Below are positions 26,161 to 34,673 of a stretch of DNA of 64,000 nucleotides, piece after piece. Location: positions 5,283,001 to 5,347,000 of the forward strand of contig NC_015703.1 in assembly GCF_000218895.1 (NCBI RefSeq), given 5' to 3'. The notes beneath the pieces were generated by a model. That model made no database searches and was not told the DNA's origin. It saw nothing but the letters and a program-made list of their open reading frames with translations. Origin of the DNA: Runella slithyformis DSM 19594 (lineage in GTDB: Bacteria; Bacteroidota; Bacteroidia; Cytophagales; Spirosomataceae). Each line of letters starts with the position of its first letter. Positions within the stretch are counted from its first letter, which is position 1. The position numbers were made by a program, and so were the translations under genes.

Positions 26161-26297
26161 GTCTTTTACTAAGTGATTTCGCAAGCCGGCAGGGTCAAGT
26201 ATTTTTGTTTCTAAAATCCCTGTTGCGGAACGGATTGACCCGTTAATCACAAAATTTTAAAACGTAAATATACAAAAAAAGGCGTAAAAAATTGCAT

Positions 26298-27179
26298 TTA
26301 AGCCCACTCAATCCCTTTTTTAAGCAATAAAATTGTTTGACCCTCAAGGCTATCCGCAGAGGGGCGGTAATCGTATTTCCAACATGCCAATGGCGGCAAA
26401 CTCATCAAAATAGACTCGGTACGCCCGCCCGTTTCCAAGCCGAATTTTGTACCTCGGTCCCAGGCCAGATTAAATTCGGCATACCTGCCGCGCCGTACCA
26501 ACTGCCATTGCTTTTCAGTCTCCCCAAACGGCACATCTTTGTTTTTCAACATTAGATGTGTATATGTCGGAGCAAACGTTTCTCCCACCTCCTGAACAAA
26601 TCGAAAGATGGGTTGTTTTTCTTCCGATTTTAAATAATCAAAAAAGATGCCGCCTACCCCACGCGTCTCCTGACGGTGCGGTATATAGAAATAATCATCG
26701 GCCCACTTTTTAAAGCGCGGATAATACGACGGATCGTGTTTATCACAGCTTGTTTTCAATTGTTGATGAAACCACCGGGCATCTTCTTCGACCACGTAAT
26801 GCGGTGTAAGGTCAATCCCTCCGCCAAACCAGCTAAGGCCGTTGGACATCTCAAAATAGCGCACGTTCATGTGGATGATAGGCACCATCGGACTGTGGGG
26901 ATGCATCACAATGGACACGCCCGTAGCAAAATAGTCGGCCTGCTCATCGAGGTTCATCTGACGCATAAGTGCCTCTGAAGTTTGCCCCTGTACAGCCGAA
27001 AAATTAACGCCCCCTTTTTCAATGATATTGCCGTTTTCGAGTACACGGGAGCGCCCGCCCCCGCCGCTGTGGTGACTCCATTTATCTTCTTTGAATGTAC
27101 CGAGTCCGTCGGCGGTCTCTAGGGCCTGGCAGATACGATCCTGCAATTGTTGAAAGTAGGTGGCAATTGTATCGCGCAT
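26298..27179 (-). CDS. hemF: Oxygen-dependent coproporphyrinogen III oxidase
   Basis: Aerobic oxidative decarboxylation of coproporphyrinogen III to protoporphyrinogen IX in heme synthesis. The 293 residues match HemF; signatures are HSGGGGRSRVLENGNIIEKGGVNFS, FATGVSIVMHPHSPM, WFGGGIDLTPHY, and RRGRYAEFNLAWDRGTKFGL (active-site Arg/Asp region). Cytoplasmic, no cofactor. It follows the topoisomerase gene's upstream side on the same strand; the methyltransferase and RNase H genes lie behind it. Confidence 0.96.
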   Translation of the reverse strand: MRDTIATYFQQLQDRICQALETADGLGTFKEDKWSHHSGGGGRSRVLENGNIIEKGGVNFSAVQGQTSEALMRQMNLDEQADYFATGVSIVMHPHSPMVPIIHMNVRYFEMSNGLSWFGGGIDLTPHYVVEEDARWFHQQLKTSCDKHDPSYYPRFKKWADDYFYIPHRQETRGVGGIFFDYLKSEEKQPIFRFVQEVGETFAPTYTHLMLKNKDVPFGETEKQWQLVRRGRYAEFNLAWDRGTKFGLETGGRTESILMSLPPLACWKYDYRPSADSLEGQTILLLKKGIEWA

Positions 27180-27209
27180 GAATGCTATAGTTATGGATTG
27201 AATCAGCGT

Positions 27210-27956
27210 TTAAAAAATCAGGTAATATTCTTTTAATAACGTTTGAAAACCGTCGGAATACGTTCCATCCGAGTGGTGAATATAGAGAGTTTCGGGAACA
27301 GATTCGGCAAAGTGCCTTTCAAAAGTCGTAATCATCCTGAACAACGGCCTGTCGGGGCGTTGAAAAACCTCCAGTTGGCGGGTTGGCCATAACCCTTCCC
27401 GGGCGGCGATGACAGTCAGAAGTTGGGTTTCATAGGCAGGCAACAGCACGACAAAACGCCCCTTTTTCGATAGCAGTCTGTTCACTGAGATGGCCAACTC
27501 CTCCAAGGTGAGGGTATCAGAATGTAAGGCACGGTTACGAGCCTGATCGGGCGAACGCAGATGATTGGCAAAAAAAGGCGGATTGCTGATGATCAGGTCA
27601 TAAGCCAAATCGTAAGTATATAGGGCGGTATTGGCTTTTCTGTCGCTCCACTCCTGAATGGAGCTGTGATGTACGGAAATACGTCCTGCAAAGGGGCTGT
27701 GGGCTACATTGTTTACGGCCTGAATATAGTTTTGTTCCTCAATCTCAACTGCATCAGTGTACAATTCGGTATTTCTCTGCGCGGCCATCAACGCCAACAG
27801 CCCCGTGCCGGTCCCTATATCCAATGCTCTTTCAGCTCCTGCCACATCAGCATAGGCCCCCAGAATACAGGCTTCTGTACAAACCTTCAACGCGCTGCGG
27901 TCGTGCCAAACGGCAAATTGTTTAAACCGAAAAAAAGGCGATGGAATCCGGGGCAT
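27210..27956 (-). CDS. tRNA1(Val) (adenine37-N6)-methyltransferase, TrmN6-like
   Basis: A class I SAM methyltransferase. Motif I is LDIGTGTGLLALMAAQR and the N6-adenine catalytic motif is IISNPPFF. The start is uncertain: the frame is open from 28055, with ATGs at 28022 and 27956; I take 27956 because it begins MPRIPSPFFRFKQFAVWHDRSALKV, which lines up with the start of E. coli TrmN6 (YfiC, FKQFFVAHDR). The longer forms would overlap or touch the end of rnhA. Expected to modify A37 of tRNA-Val; specificity is inferred from family resemblance. Confidence 0.85.
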   Translation of the reverse strand: MPRIPSPFFRFKQFAVWHDRSALKVCTEACILGAYADVAGAERALDIGTGTGLLALMAAQRNTELYTDAVEIEEQNYIQAVNNVAHSPFAGRISVHHSSIQEWSDRKANTALYTYDLAYDLIISNPPFFANHLRSPDQARNRALHSDTLTLEELAISVNRLLSKKGRFVVLLPAYETQLLTVIAAREGLWPTRQLEVFQRPDRPLFRMITTFERHFAESVPETLYIHHSDGTYSDGFQTLLKEYYLIF

Positions 27957-28023
27957 TTTCCAGAAAGGTTTTGCCTCTCCGAGGCAGTTGTTTTGAAAAG
28001 CAGGATTACTCCGACAATTCATT

Positions 28024-28656
28024 TTACTTACGTCCAAAATCGGCGGGATTTTCACCCCAGTATTCAGTTTCCCATTTCAGGATCTGATTCGTAAATTTAT
28101 TTTTGGAAAGCCATTCTTCGGCACGTTGGAGCAATTCAAAGATCTGCTTATTGCGTGGAGTAACTTCGAGTTTGGTATTGGCATGCTTCCGTTTCAACCA
28201 GCTGATGGCCGTTCGGGAATCCGAATAGATGGGCAAGTTGCTTTGGTGTTTTTGGAGGTACGCCAATCCATGCACAAGAGCCAAAAATTCCCCGATATTG
28301 TTGGTGCCGTCTTTAAACGGCCCCTGATGAAATATCTTTTGCCCGGTACGCAGGTATACTCCCTGGTATTCGACGTCGCCGGTGGCAGTATTCCAGGCCG
28401 CATCTACCGCAATGCTTTCTAAGTTTGGGTTGCCAACTTTTGCAGGGGCTTCTATCAGAGGTCCTTTGGCCGTCTTAGGCGAAATAAAATCCCAATAATT
28501 AACTTTCAGTGCCTCCTCGGCTTCTTTTAACGTGTCAAACGATTTGAATTTTGCTTCAGGAAATCCTTTTATTTGAGCTTCACATTCGGTCCAGTCTGTA
28601 AAAACACCTCGTTTACGACCTTCCCACACTACATAGTATTTCTGTTTTTTAGCCAT
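28024..28656 (-). CDS. rnhA: Ribonuclease HI with N-terminal hybrid-binding domain
   Basis: Cleaves the RNA strand of RNA-DNA hybrids. Residues 1-50 are a hybrid-binding (caulimovirus viroplasmin-type) domain: KYYVVWEGRKRGVFTDWTEC. The catalytic RNase H fold (about 75-210) has acidic residues in AVDAAWNT, NNIGEFLALVHG, YSDSRTAI and ENPADFG. The N-terminal fusion resembles eukaryotic RNase H1 and several Bacteroidota enzymes. A perfect -7 box (TAAGTTTG) lies only five bases before the ATG, so the message may be leaderless. Confidence 0.92.
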   Translation of the reverse strand: MAKKQKYYVVWEGRKRGVFTDWTECEAQIKGFPEAKFKSFDTLKEAEEALKVNYWDFISPKTAKGPLIEAPAKVGNPNLESIAVDAAWNTATGDVEYQGVYLRTGQKIFHQGPFKDGTNNIGEFLALVHGLAYLQKHQSNLPIYSDSRTAISWLKRKHANTKLEVTPRNKQIFELLQRAEEWLSKNKFTNQILKWETEYWGENPADFGRK

Positions 28657-28660
28657 GCCA

Positions 28661-28668
28661 CAAACTTA
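28661..28668 (-). promoter_or_regulatory. -7 element implying a leaderless rnhA transcript
   Basis: Minus strand TAAGTTTG matches TAnnTTTG and ends four bases before the rnhA ATG. Transcription would begin at or very near the start codon. The -33 element is poor. Confidence 0.3.
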
Positions 28669-28779
28669 CGAAAGTACGGGTAAAAAAAGTAAATACCGGC
28701 TTTTAATCGTAGTCTATTACCCCTTTTGTTCTGTATTATACCTCAAACTGTACTTACTATTAACCATAGCACAACCTAC

Positions 28780-29811
28780 ATGAAGTCCATTTTCTGTACT
28801 GTATTCGCCTGTCTTTCATTAAACGCATTTTCCCAAAAGGCGGTCGTTTTAACGGACAAACCAGCGGACAAAAAAGTTGAGGTAATCATTGACGGCAAGC
28901 CTTTTACAGCCTATTTCTATCCCGGACCGAGTCTGCTGAAAAAAGCCGTACTTTATCCTCTCCGTACCGCCAACGGCACCGATATTACCCGTGGCTGGCC
29001 CCTTGATCCGCGCCCGGGTGAGCGTGTCGACCACCCCCACCACGTGGGGATGTGGCTGAATTATGAAGCCGTCAACGGCCACGACTTCTGGAACAATTCG
29101 CTGACGCCGCCCAGCTCAAAAGGTACATACGGCACCATTGTCCACACGGGCATAAAAAGCCTTAAAAGCGGCAAAAAGCAGGGGGAGTTGGTCGTGACCG
29201 CCGATTGGCTGGATAAAAACGGCGGACTGATGCTGACCGAAACCACCACCTACATTTTCAGCGGCGACGCTACCACCCGCACCGTAGACCGTATCACGAC
29301 CCTTACGGCTAAAACAGACCTCGTGACTTTCAAAGACGTAAAAGACGGTATGTTTGCCATTCGGGTAGCACGTCAATTGGAGCACCCTTCCAAAAGCCCT
29401 GAGGTATTCACTGATGCAAGCGGCGTAGCGACCAAGGTCCCCGTCATGGACAATACGGGAGTGTCGGGAAGCTACCGCAACAGCGAAGGTATCGAAGGCG
29501 AAGAGGTGTGGAGCAAACGCGCCCGCTGGTGCAACCTGCGCGGAAAAATGGGAAATGAAATTGTTAACATTGCCATTCTGGATCACCCAAAAAATGTGGG
29601 ATATCCTACCTATTGGCACGCCCGCGGCTACGGGCTCTTCGCTGCCAATCCACTTGGAATGAAAGTATTCAGCAACGGAAAAGAAGAATTGAACCTGCAA
29701 CTCAAAAGCGGCGAATCAACTACCTTCCGCTACCGTACCGTCATTGCCTCCGAAACCTTATCCGATGATAAGATCAATAAGATCGCGTCTGATTTCGGCA
29801 AAGTAAAATAA
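28780..29811 (+). CDS. Exported PmoA-family (DUF6807) protein
   Basis: A 343-residue exported protein; the ATG at 28780 is chosen over an earlier in-frame one (28726) because it gives a clean signal peptide (KSIFCTVFACLSLNAFSQ). The rest is a beta-rich PmoA-like domain: YPLRTANGTDITRGWPLDP, VDHPHHVGMWLNYEAVNGHDFWNN and EVWSKRARWCNLRG are characteristic. The His-rich VDHPHH resembles galactose-mutarotase-like folds. The name comes from methane-related loci, but in Bacteroidota these proteins occur in sugar-use loci; no reaction is known to me. Confidence 0.85.
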   Translation: MKSIFCTVFACLSLNAFSQKAVVLTDKPADKKVEVIIDGKPFTAYFYPGPSLLKKAVLYPLRTANGTDITRGWPLDPRPGERVDHPHHVGMWLNYEAVNGHDFWNNSLTPPSSKGTYGTIVHTGIKSLKSGKKQGELVVTADWLDKNGGLMLTETTTYIFSGDATTRTVDRITTLTAKTDLVTFKDVKDGMFAIRVARQLEHPSKSPEVFTDASGVATKVPVMDNTGVSGSYRNSEGIEGEEVWSKRARWCNLRGKMGNEIVNIAILDHPKNVGYPTYWHARGYGLFAANPLGMKVFSNGKEELNLQLKSGESTTFRYRTVIASETLSDDKINKIASDFGKVK

Positions 29812-30030
29812 CGTCTTTTCAACCCCGTAAACCCGTCAAACTACAGGGACCGGCGCTTTAGCTTATTCTCTATGCCCAAGCCATCTTTTTTTTCACTTGT
29901 TCATCCCATGACTTTATCGATTTATCCAAAGCAATACAATGTCGGGTATCGTTTATACATTGGAGTTAACATTCCATTACGTTCCGCTGCGGTATTGTAT
30001 GGTGCATTCATAGGCATAATCCCCCTCTAA
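29812..30030. other. Gene-free DNA upstream of a broken gene
   Basis: No supported feature. A 52-codon frame from 29872 looks unlike a protein and is not called. Confidence 0.4.
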
Positions 30031-30235
30031 CAACTCCTGCCGGAATTAACCTTTCGTGTGGTCGAGAAAGAAAAAGAATATTGGACCTACTATCTGCGGG
30101 GGAACATTGCCGCTAAAATAGGCAAGTACGATGTAGCATTGCCAACGCACAAAAGGGCTTGAACTGGCGAAAAAAGCCAATGACGGAGCCGATGCAATCA
30201 ACTACACAAATGTGTTGAAAGCAGGCGTGAAATAG
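30031..30235 (+). pseudogene. C-terminal remnant of a TPR-like gene, possibly DUF2911 family
   Basis: The reading frame is open from 30031 and gives EKEYWTYYLRGNIAAKIG, then KYDVALPT. One missing base near 30150 breaks the frame; restoring it continues with AQKGLELAKKANDGADA and NYTNVLKAGVK to a stop at 30233-30235. The helical repeat pattern (W-x-x-Y-L-x-x-N-I-A-A-K-x-G-x-Y, A-Q-K-G-L-E-L-A-K-K-A) fits the C-terminal end of DUF2911/TPR-type proteins. No 5' part was found in the preceding 200 bases, so it is both truncated and frameshifted. Confidence 0.55.
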
Positions 30236-30254
30236 TTAATCCGGTACATTTTCA

Positions 30255-30291
30255 CAAAAAAGGGTTGAAGTTTTGACTTCAGCCCTTTTTT
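30255..30291 (+). terminator. Terminator after the gene remnant
   Basis: AAAAAAGGGTTGAAG pairs with CTTCAGCCCTTTTTT (one G-T pair) around a six-base loop, 20 bases beyond the remnant's stop. Its survival suggests the gene broke recently. Confidence 0.8.
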
Positions 30292-30456
30292 GTTGATATT
30301 TGATAGTATTTTAGACAGCACAGTCCTAAATTTCATTGTGCCGGTTTACCTGGCTTACTTACCATTTTCGCTCAACTTCTAACGAAAACTTGCTAAGAAC
30401 TTTTTTAAAGTACCTAATTCTTTGACTGAGTAATCTTAGCTGTATTTAACATTTAT

Positions 30457-30912
30457 ATGACATTAAACTCAAAATCAGGTAAATCTATCTTTCTGGCTGA
30501 CGACGATGCGGACGACTGTCTTTTATTTGAAGACGCGTTGCGGGAAGTTTCGCAACAAATCAAACTGACAACTGCCAACGACGGAATAGAACTGATGGAT
30601 ATTTTGGATCGAAAGGTTCCTCCTCCACCTGATGTCATTTTTTTGGATCTGAATATGCCTCGAAAAAATGGTTTTGAGTGCCTGATCGAAATAAAACATA
30701 CCGACAAGCTTAAAAATATCCCTGTCGTAATATTTTCCACTTCTTCCCAGCCCGAAACCATCAATAGAGTGTATGAGCAGGGGGCTAACTACTATGTATG
30801 CAAGCCGGGGTCTTTTTCAAAGCTAAAGTTAGTGATTCAAAAGGTGTTAGACATTGACTGGAACCAGCACAAACCACCGCGCAACAAAGAGAATTTCCTG
30901 ATAACTCTCTAA
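30457..30912 (+). CDS. Single-domain response regulator (CheY/Rcp1-like)
   Basis: A 151-residue receiver domain with no output domain. Acidic residues Asp15-Asp17 (FLADDDADD), the phospho-acceptor Asp64 in IFLDLNMPRKNG, the Ser/Thr switch in VVIFSTSSQ and the Lys in VCKPGS are all present. The long loop after beta-1 and the position of the sites resemble Rcp1-type regulators, which take phosphate from phytochrome-like or hybrid histidine kinases. No kinase is adjacent. Its stop overlaps the convergent queA stop by four bases. Confidence 0.9.
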   Translation: MTLNSKSGKSIFLADDDADDCLLFEDALREVSQQIKLTTANDGIELMDILDRKVPPPPDVIFLDLNMPRKNGFECLIEIKHTDKLKNIPVVIFSTSSQPETINRVYEQGANYYVCKPGSFSKLKLVIQKVLDIDWNQHKPPRNKENFLITL

Positions 30913-32180
30913 TTGAAAACGCCATCCGCTCTCCACAGCAACGACGAATCTCCATAGCTCAAAAAACGGTAATCACTGTCCAGGGCAACCTGATAAACAG
31001 TACGCCACTGCGGACCGATAAAAGCGGCAACCAGCAACATCAAGGTTGAGCCGGGTTGATGGTAATTGGTGATGAGCCCTTGGCAAATTTTGAATTCATA
31101 GCCCGGAAAAATCATGATCTCGGTCTCTCCTACCAACTCATCCAATGGGTAGGCCGACATATACTTCAAAACCGCTTCCAGGGATTCTTTCGCCGTTGGG
31201 AGTGAATTGTAGGCCTGATACGGCATTAGCTTTTCAATAAAAAAATGTTCGCCGTCAGTTCGTTGTTTTAGTGAAGACATCAAAAGTTTTGTTCCGATCC
31301 AATAGAGGCTTTCCAAGGAGCGCATAGACGTTGTCCCAACCGCAACGATATCCGGCAGATTTTCCAAAAGGTGTTGAACCAAGCTGCGTTTAAATACTAC
31401 CTGCTCTGAGTGCATGGTATGCTCTACCGCATTCAGAACCTTTACGGGTTGAAAAGTACCGGCACCGACGTGCAGCGTTACAAAATCATGGCGAATACCC
31501 TTTTCTGTTAGCTTCCTGAAAACCCCATCCGTAAAATGAAGCCCGGCCGTAGGTGCCGCAACCGCCCCTTCCACTTTTGAGTATACGGTTTGGTACGTAT
31601 CAGCATCATGAGCGTCGGCGCTCCGACCCAAATAAGGCGGCAAAGGTATTTCTCCCAGGGCCCGGATGACTTCGGCAAAGGAAGGAGGTTGAAAAGGATA
31701 AGAAGTCCCTGACGTAGATTCCCAGCTAAACTTCACCCAATTATTCTCTACATCGGCCCATTCAGCGTTTATTCGTAATTCATAATTATTAATTCGCAAT
31801 TCTGTCGTCAAAACTTCTCCCGCTTTCCAACGCTTTTTATTTCCGACCATACAACTCCACACACAGAAGTGTGTTTGCTGCATGACGTCATTGATAATTC
31901 GGGAAGGCATTTCCGGATGCAACAGAAAAACTTCAATCATTGCTCCCGATGACTTATAGAAAAACACCCGTGCCGGAATCACCTTGGTGTCATTAAATAC
32001 CAAAAATGCGTTGTTTGGCAAATGTTCGGGCAGCGCATAGAAACGGTCGTGTTTAATCGTCCCGTTTTCATAAATCAATAACTTTGACGTATCACGCGGC
32101 TCCACGGGAAAACGCGCAATACGTTCGTCTGGCAGATCATACTGATAGTCTGCAAGAGGTATTTCAGGAAGATTTTGCAT
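30909..32180 (-). CDS. queA: tRNA preQ1(34) S-adenosylmethionine ribosyltransferase-isomerase
   Basis: Transfers and isomerises the ribose of SAM onto preQ1-tRNA to give epoxyqueuosine at the wobble position. Motifs include LADYQYDLPDERIARFP at the start, FNDTKVIPAR, the long VYSKVEGAVAAPTAGLHF, VTLHVGAGTFQPVK and LITNYHQPGSTLMLLVAAF. The start is the ATG at 32180; the frame opens with TTG at 32195. The protein is longer than E. coli QueA. Part of the extra length is ELRINNYELRINAEW, encoded by an A+T-rich repeat-like stretch (about 31768-31806), which looks like an in-frame insertion of an interspersed repeat. Confidence 0.93.
   Translation of the reverse strand: MQNLPEIPLADYQYDLPDERIARFPVEPRDTSKLLIYENGTIKHDRFYALPEHLPNNAFLVFNDTKVIPARVFFYKSSGAMIEVFLLHPEMPSRIINDVMQQTHFCVWSCMVGNKKRWKAGEVLTTELRINNYELRINAEWADVENNWVKFSWESTSGTSYPFQPPSFAEVIRALGEIPLPPYLGRSADAHDADTYQTVYSKVEGAVAAPTAGLHFTDGVFRKLTEKGIRHDFVTLHVGAGTFQPVKVLNAVEHTMHSEQVVFKRSLVQHLLENLPDIVAVGTTSMRSLESLYWIGTKLLMSSLKQRTDGEHFFIEKLMPYQAYNSLPTAKESLEAVLKYMSAYPLDELVGETEIMIFPGYEFKICQGLITNYHQPGSTLMLLVAAFIGPQWRTVYQVALDSDYRFLSYGDSSLLWRADGVFN
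31768..31806. repeat. A+T-rich repeat-like insertion inside queA
   Basis: ATTCGTAATTCATAATTATTAATTCGCAATTC-type sequence, made of a degenerate ATTCGTAATT word and its complement. Such words are common as intergenic repeats in Bacteroidota and cyanobacteria (general knowledge). Read in frame it encodes the duplicated-looking ELRINNYELRIN. Confidence 0.4.
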
Positions 32181-32198
32181 AACAGGCCTTTTCAAAAA

Positions 32199-32708
32199 CT
32201 ACATATCTTCTTCTTTCGGTTTCATCATCAACCGAACGGGAAGCGCTAAAACAATAATTAATAACAACAAAACGATCAGATAAAATAATCCTTCAAAATC
32301 ACCGACTTTAAAGGTAAACTCGTTGTTAACCGTTGCCAACGCAAAAACCGTCATGGCAATGATCGTGTTGATTATCGCCACCAGGCAATAGATCCAGTTT
32401 AAGATATGCTCATTAAGTTCGTCGCGTTGAGCAGCCCATTCCGATTGGTTAGGAATCGGCAAAAGATGGCTTGGCAATTTGATCAATTGGCGACCCAAAG
32501 CCGTAAAAAGGACATTATTGGCTAAAATTAACCCGACGATAATATAGAAAATATCAGATTTGCTCATAAACTCATCGGCCTTCCCGAAAGCATCAAAATG
32601 AACACCGACATCATTACCGAAGAGACTGTAACTATAAATGGAAGCACCGAATACCGCAATCATCGAAAAGAAGCGCCATGTGCGGATGGCTAAAGTTGTA
32701 AATTTCAT
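32199..32708 (-). CDS. Hypothetical integral membrane protein
   Basis: A 169-residue protein with about four membrane helices (about 11-27, 50-70, 104-125 and 138-160). The region VGVHFDAFGKADEFMSKSDIFYI between helices 1 and 2 resembles the HWNxxGxPDxxxSK loop of DUF1648 proteins, though it is not a clear match. The tail is charged (KPKEEDM). It lies between rng and queA on the same strand; 18 bases separate its stop from the queA start, so the two are probably co-transcribed. Function unknown. Confidence 0.75.
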   Translation of the reverse strand: MKFTTLAIRTWRFFSMIAVFGASIYSYSLFGNDVGVHFDAFGKADEFMSKSDIFYIIVGLILANNVLFTALGRQLIKLPSHLLPIPNQSEWAAQRDELNEHILNWIYCLVAIINTIIAMTVFALATVNNEFTFKVGDFEGLFYLIVLLLLIIVLALPVRLMMKPKEEDM

Positions 32709-32720
32709 AAGTAAAAAGTT

Positions 32721-32782
32721 AAGGGTTAAGAGTCAAAAGTAAAAGGTGAATATCAACCCCATACTTTTAACTCTTAACCCTT
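32721..32782. repeat. 21-bp imperfect inverted repeat between rng and the membrane protein gene
   Basis: AAGGGTTAAGAGTCAAAAGTA (32721-32741) and TACTTTTAACTCTTAACCCTT (32762-32782) match at 20 of 21 positions around a 20-base loop. Words of this kind (AAGTTAAGAGTTAAAAGT) are recurrent interspersed repeats in Bacteroidota. It may act as an RNA hairpin ending or stabilising the rng message. Confidence 0.6.
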
Positions 32783-32801
32783 TGTACATGTTTAAAAAAA
32801 A

Positions 32802-34361
32802 TCACGTTGCCGCAATTTCTATTTCTTCGCCGTATTTATCGTAAAACTTAAACTCTGTAATAGCTAAGGAGCTGTCTTTTAAAAGTTTAACCCACGATTT
32901 GTATTTAAATACCCACTTGAGTCGGGGCGACGGGAATCCCGCCGTAAAGTACGCGTGCAAGTACGGGTGCAGGGCTACCGACACCTTCTGCTCGTTTTGA
33001 CGGGTGAGGAGATATTCAAGGTTGTTTTCAATAATATCCGAAATCAGGATACTGGGCTGAATCGTTCCGGCTCCATTACACGTTGGACACACTTCACGCG
33101 TCACAATGTTAATTTCCGGACGAACCCGTTGGCGTGTAATCTGCATCAACCCAAACTTTGTCAGCGGGAGCAACGTAAACTTAGAACGGTCGGCCTTCAT
33201 TTCGGCTTTCATTTCGTCGTACAATTGCTTTTTATGTTCGGCTTTCTTCATATCAATGAAGTCCACCACGATGATTCCGCCCATATCGCGCAGGCGCAAT
33301 TGGCGGGCAATTTCTTTCGCCGCTTCGATGTTAGTGTGCAGTGCCGTATCTTCCTGACTGTCCTCGTTATTGGACTTATTGCCGCTGTTAACATCTATTA
33401 CATGGAGTGCTTCGGTATGTTCTACGATGAGATACCCTCCTCCCGGAAGGCTTACCGAGCGCCCAAACAATGATTTAATCTGCTTTTCAAGGCCTACCTG
33501 CTCAAACAGTTTGTTTTTTCCGCTGTAAAGTTTGACAATTTTCTCTTTATCAGGCGCAATGGTGTTAATAAACCCTTTAATATCCTCATACATCTCTTTG
33601 GTATCTACCGTGATACTGTCAAAAGTATCATTCAGCAGATCCCGCATAATGGACGAAGCCCGATTCATTTCGCCGATAATTCGATCGCGCGGTTTCGCTT
33701 CGGTCAGCATTTTCATCCCCGACTCCCACTTTTGGATAGAGTTTTGAATATCCCTGTCCAATTCTTCCACTTCTTTGTTGGCAGCTACCGTACGAACGAT
33801 AATGCCGAAGTTGGCGGGTTTCACCGAGCTCATCAGTCGGTGTAAGCGGGTACGTTCGGCCTTATCCGTAATTTTTTTTGAGATATTGACCGAATTTGAA
33901 AAGGGAACTAATACCGCGTAGCGTCCTGCAATGGAAATATCGCATGAAAGTCGGGGACCTTTAGTCGAAATGGGCTCTTTGACAACCTGCACCAAGATGG
34001 GCTGATTTTTGCCCAATACTTTGTCAATTTTTCCAAGTTTGTCAATTTCCGGCTCCATCTTGAAGTTATTCAATTTGCCGGAATTCATTCGCTTGGCAAT
34101 GACCTCTTTGGTCAACTTATTAAGCGATTGGACATTAGGACCTAAATCATGGTAATGTAGAAAAGCATCTTTTTCATAACCGATATCAACAAAAGCAGCG
34201 TTCAGTCCCGTAACGAGTTTTCGGACAGTTCCTAAGTAAATATCACCGACCGTAAAACTGCTCTCCGACTCCTCCACATGGTACTCCACAAGGCGCTTTT
34301 GTTGCAAAAGCGCTATGCGTGTCCCTTTTTGGGAGGCACTGATAAGTAATTCGCTACTCAA
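32802..34361 (-). CDS. rng: Ribonuclease G (RNase E/G family)
   Basis: Endoribonuclease for rRNA and mRNA maturation, 519 residues, the RNase G size without the long RNase E tail. It has the S1-like N-terminal domain (SFTVGDIYLGTVRKLVTGLNAAFVDIGYEKDAFLHY), the catalytic core with metal-binding acids in VIDVNSG and VVDFIDM, and the zinc-link CPTC in REVCPTCNGAGT. Residues that bind the RNA 5' monophosphate are not visible at this level. It precedes the 32199-32708 gene on the same strand and follows the COX24-like gene after about 140 bases. Confidence 0.95.
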   Translation of the reverse strand: MSSELLISASQKGTRIALLQQKRLVEYHVEESESSFTVGDIYLGTVRKLVTGLNAAFVDIGYEKDAFLHYHDLGPNVQSLNKLTKEVIAKRMNSGKLNNFKMEPEIDKLGKIDKVLGKNQPILVQVVKEPISTKGPRLSCDISIAGRYAVLVPFSNSVNISKKITDKAERTRLHRLMSSVKPANFGIIVRTVAANKEVEELDRDIQNSIQKWESGMKMLTEAKPRDRIIGEMNRASSIMRDLLNDTFDSITVDTKEMYEDIKGFINTIAPDKEKIVKLYSGKNKLFEQVGLEKQIKSLFGRSVSLPGGGYLIVEHTEALHVIDVNSGNKSNNEDSQEDTALHTNIEAAKEIARQLRLRDMGGIIVVDFIDMKKAEHKKQLYDEMKAEMKADRSKFTLLPLTKFGLMQITRQRVRPEINIVTREVCPTCNGAGTIQPSILISDIIENNLEYLLTRQNEQKVSVALHPYLHAYFTAGFPSPRLKWVFKYKSWVKLLKDSSLAITEFKFYDKYGEEIEIAAT

Positions 34362-34459
34362 TGGTTTGAAGGATCTAAGGTGAAAACCATTCTGTAATCC
34401 TTACGAATGGTTCAAAACAACTACATATTCCAAAAGGCATTTGGTGAAGTACATAAAAC

Positions 34460-34493
34460 CCAAAACCAAGGTAGATAAGCACCTTGGTTTTGG
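34460..34493 (-). terminator. Terminator of the COX24-like gene
   Basis: CCAAAACCAAGGT pairs with ACCTTGGTTTTGG around an eight-base loop; on the minus strand GTTTTAT follows. It begins eight bases past the stop codon. Confidence 0.75.
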
Positions 34494-34500
34494 AATAAAA

Positions 34501-34590
34501 TTACTTCTTCTTATGACGATTTTTTCTGAGGCGCTTTTTCCGTTTGTGAGTAGCGATCTTGTGTCTTTTTCTTTTTTTTCCGCAAGGCAT
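34501..34590 (-). CDS. AURKAIP1/COX24-domain small ribosome-associated protein, 29 residues
   Basis: A very short, extremely basic product beginning MPCGKKRKRHKIATHKRKK and ending in HKKK. The sequence is nearly invariant in Bacteroidota and related to the mitochondrial mS38/AURKAIP1 C-terminus (family knowledge recalled, not searched). It is likely a small-subunit ribosomal protein. Its own terminator follows closely. The overlapping plus-strand frame (34441-34653) is only its shadow. Missed by length-based gene calling. Confidence 0.88.
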   Translation of the reverse strand: MPCGKKRKRHKIATHKRKKRLRKNRHKKK

Positions 34591-34673
34591 AGCTTTACAT
34601 TTTTTAAGTTAGTTATTATTTACAGCGGTTTCGTACCGCTTTTCATCCGATGATTATTCCGCGAATAACGGTT

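Noticed and set aside
29872-30030. A 52-residue frame before the TPR-like remnant
   Set aside because: No recognisable fold and no start signals; likely chance.
34441-34653. A 70-residue plus-strand frame opposite the COX24-like gene
   Set aside because: Mirror of the small basic protein and its terminator; no independent support.
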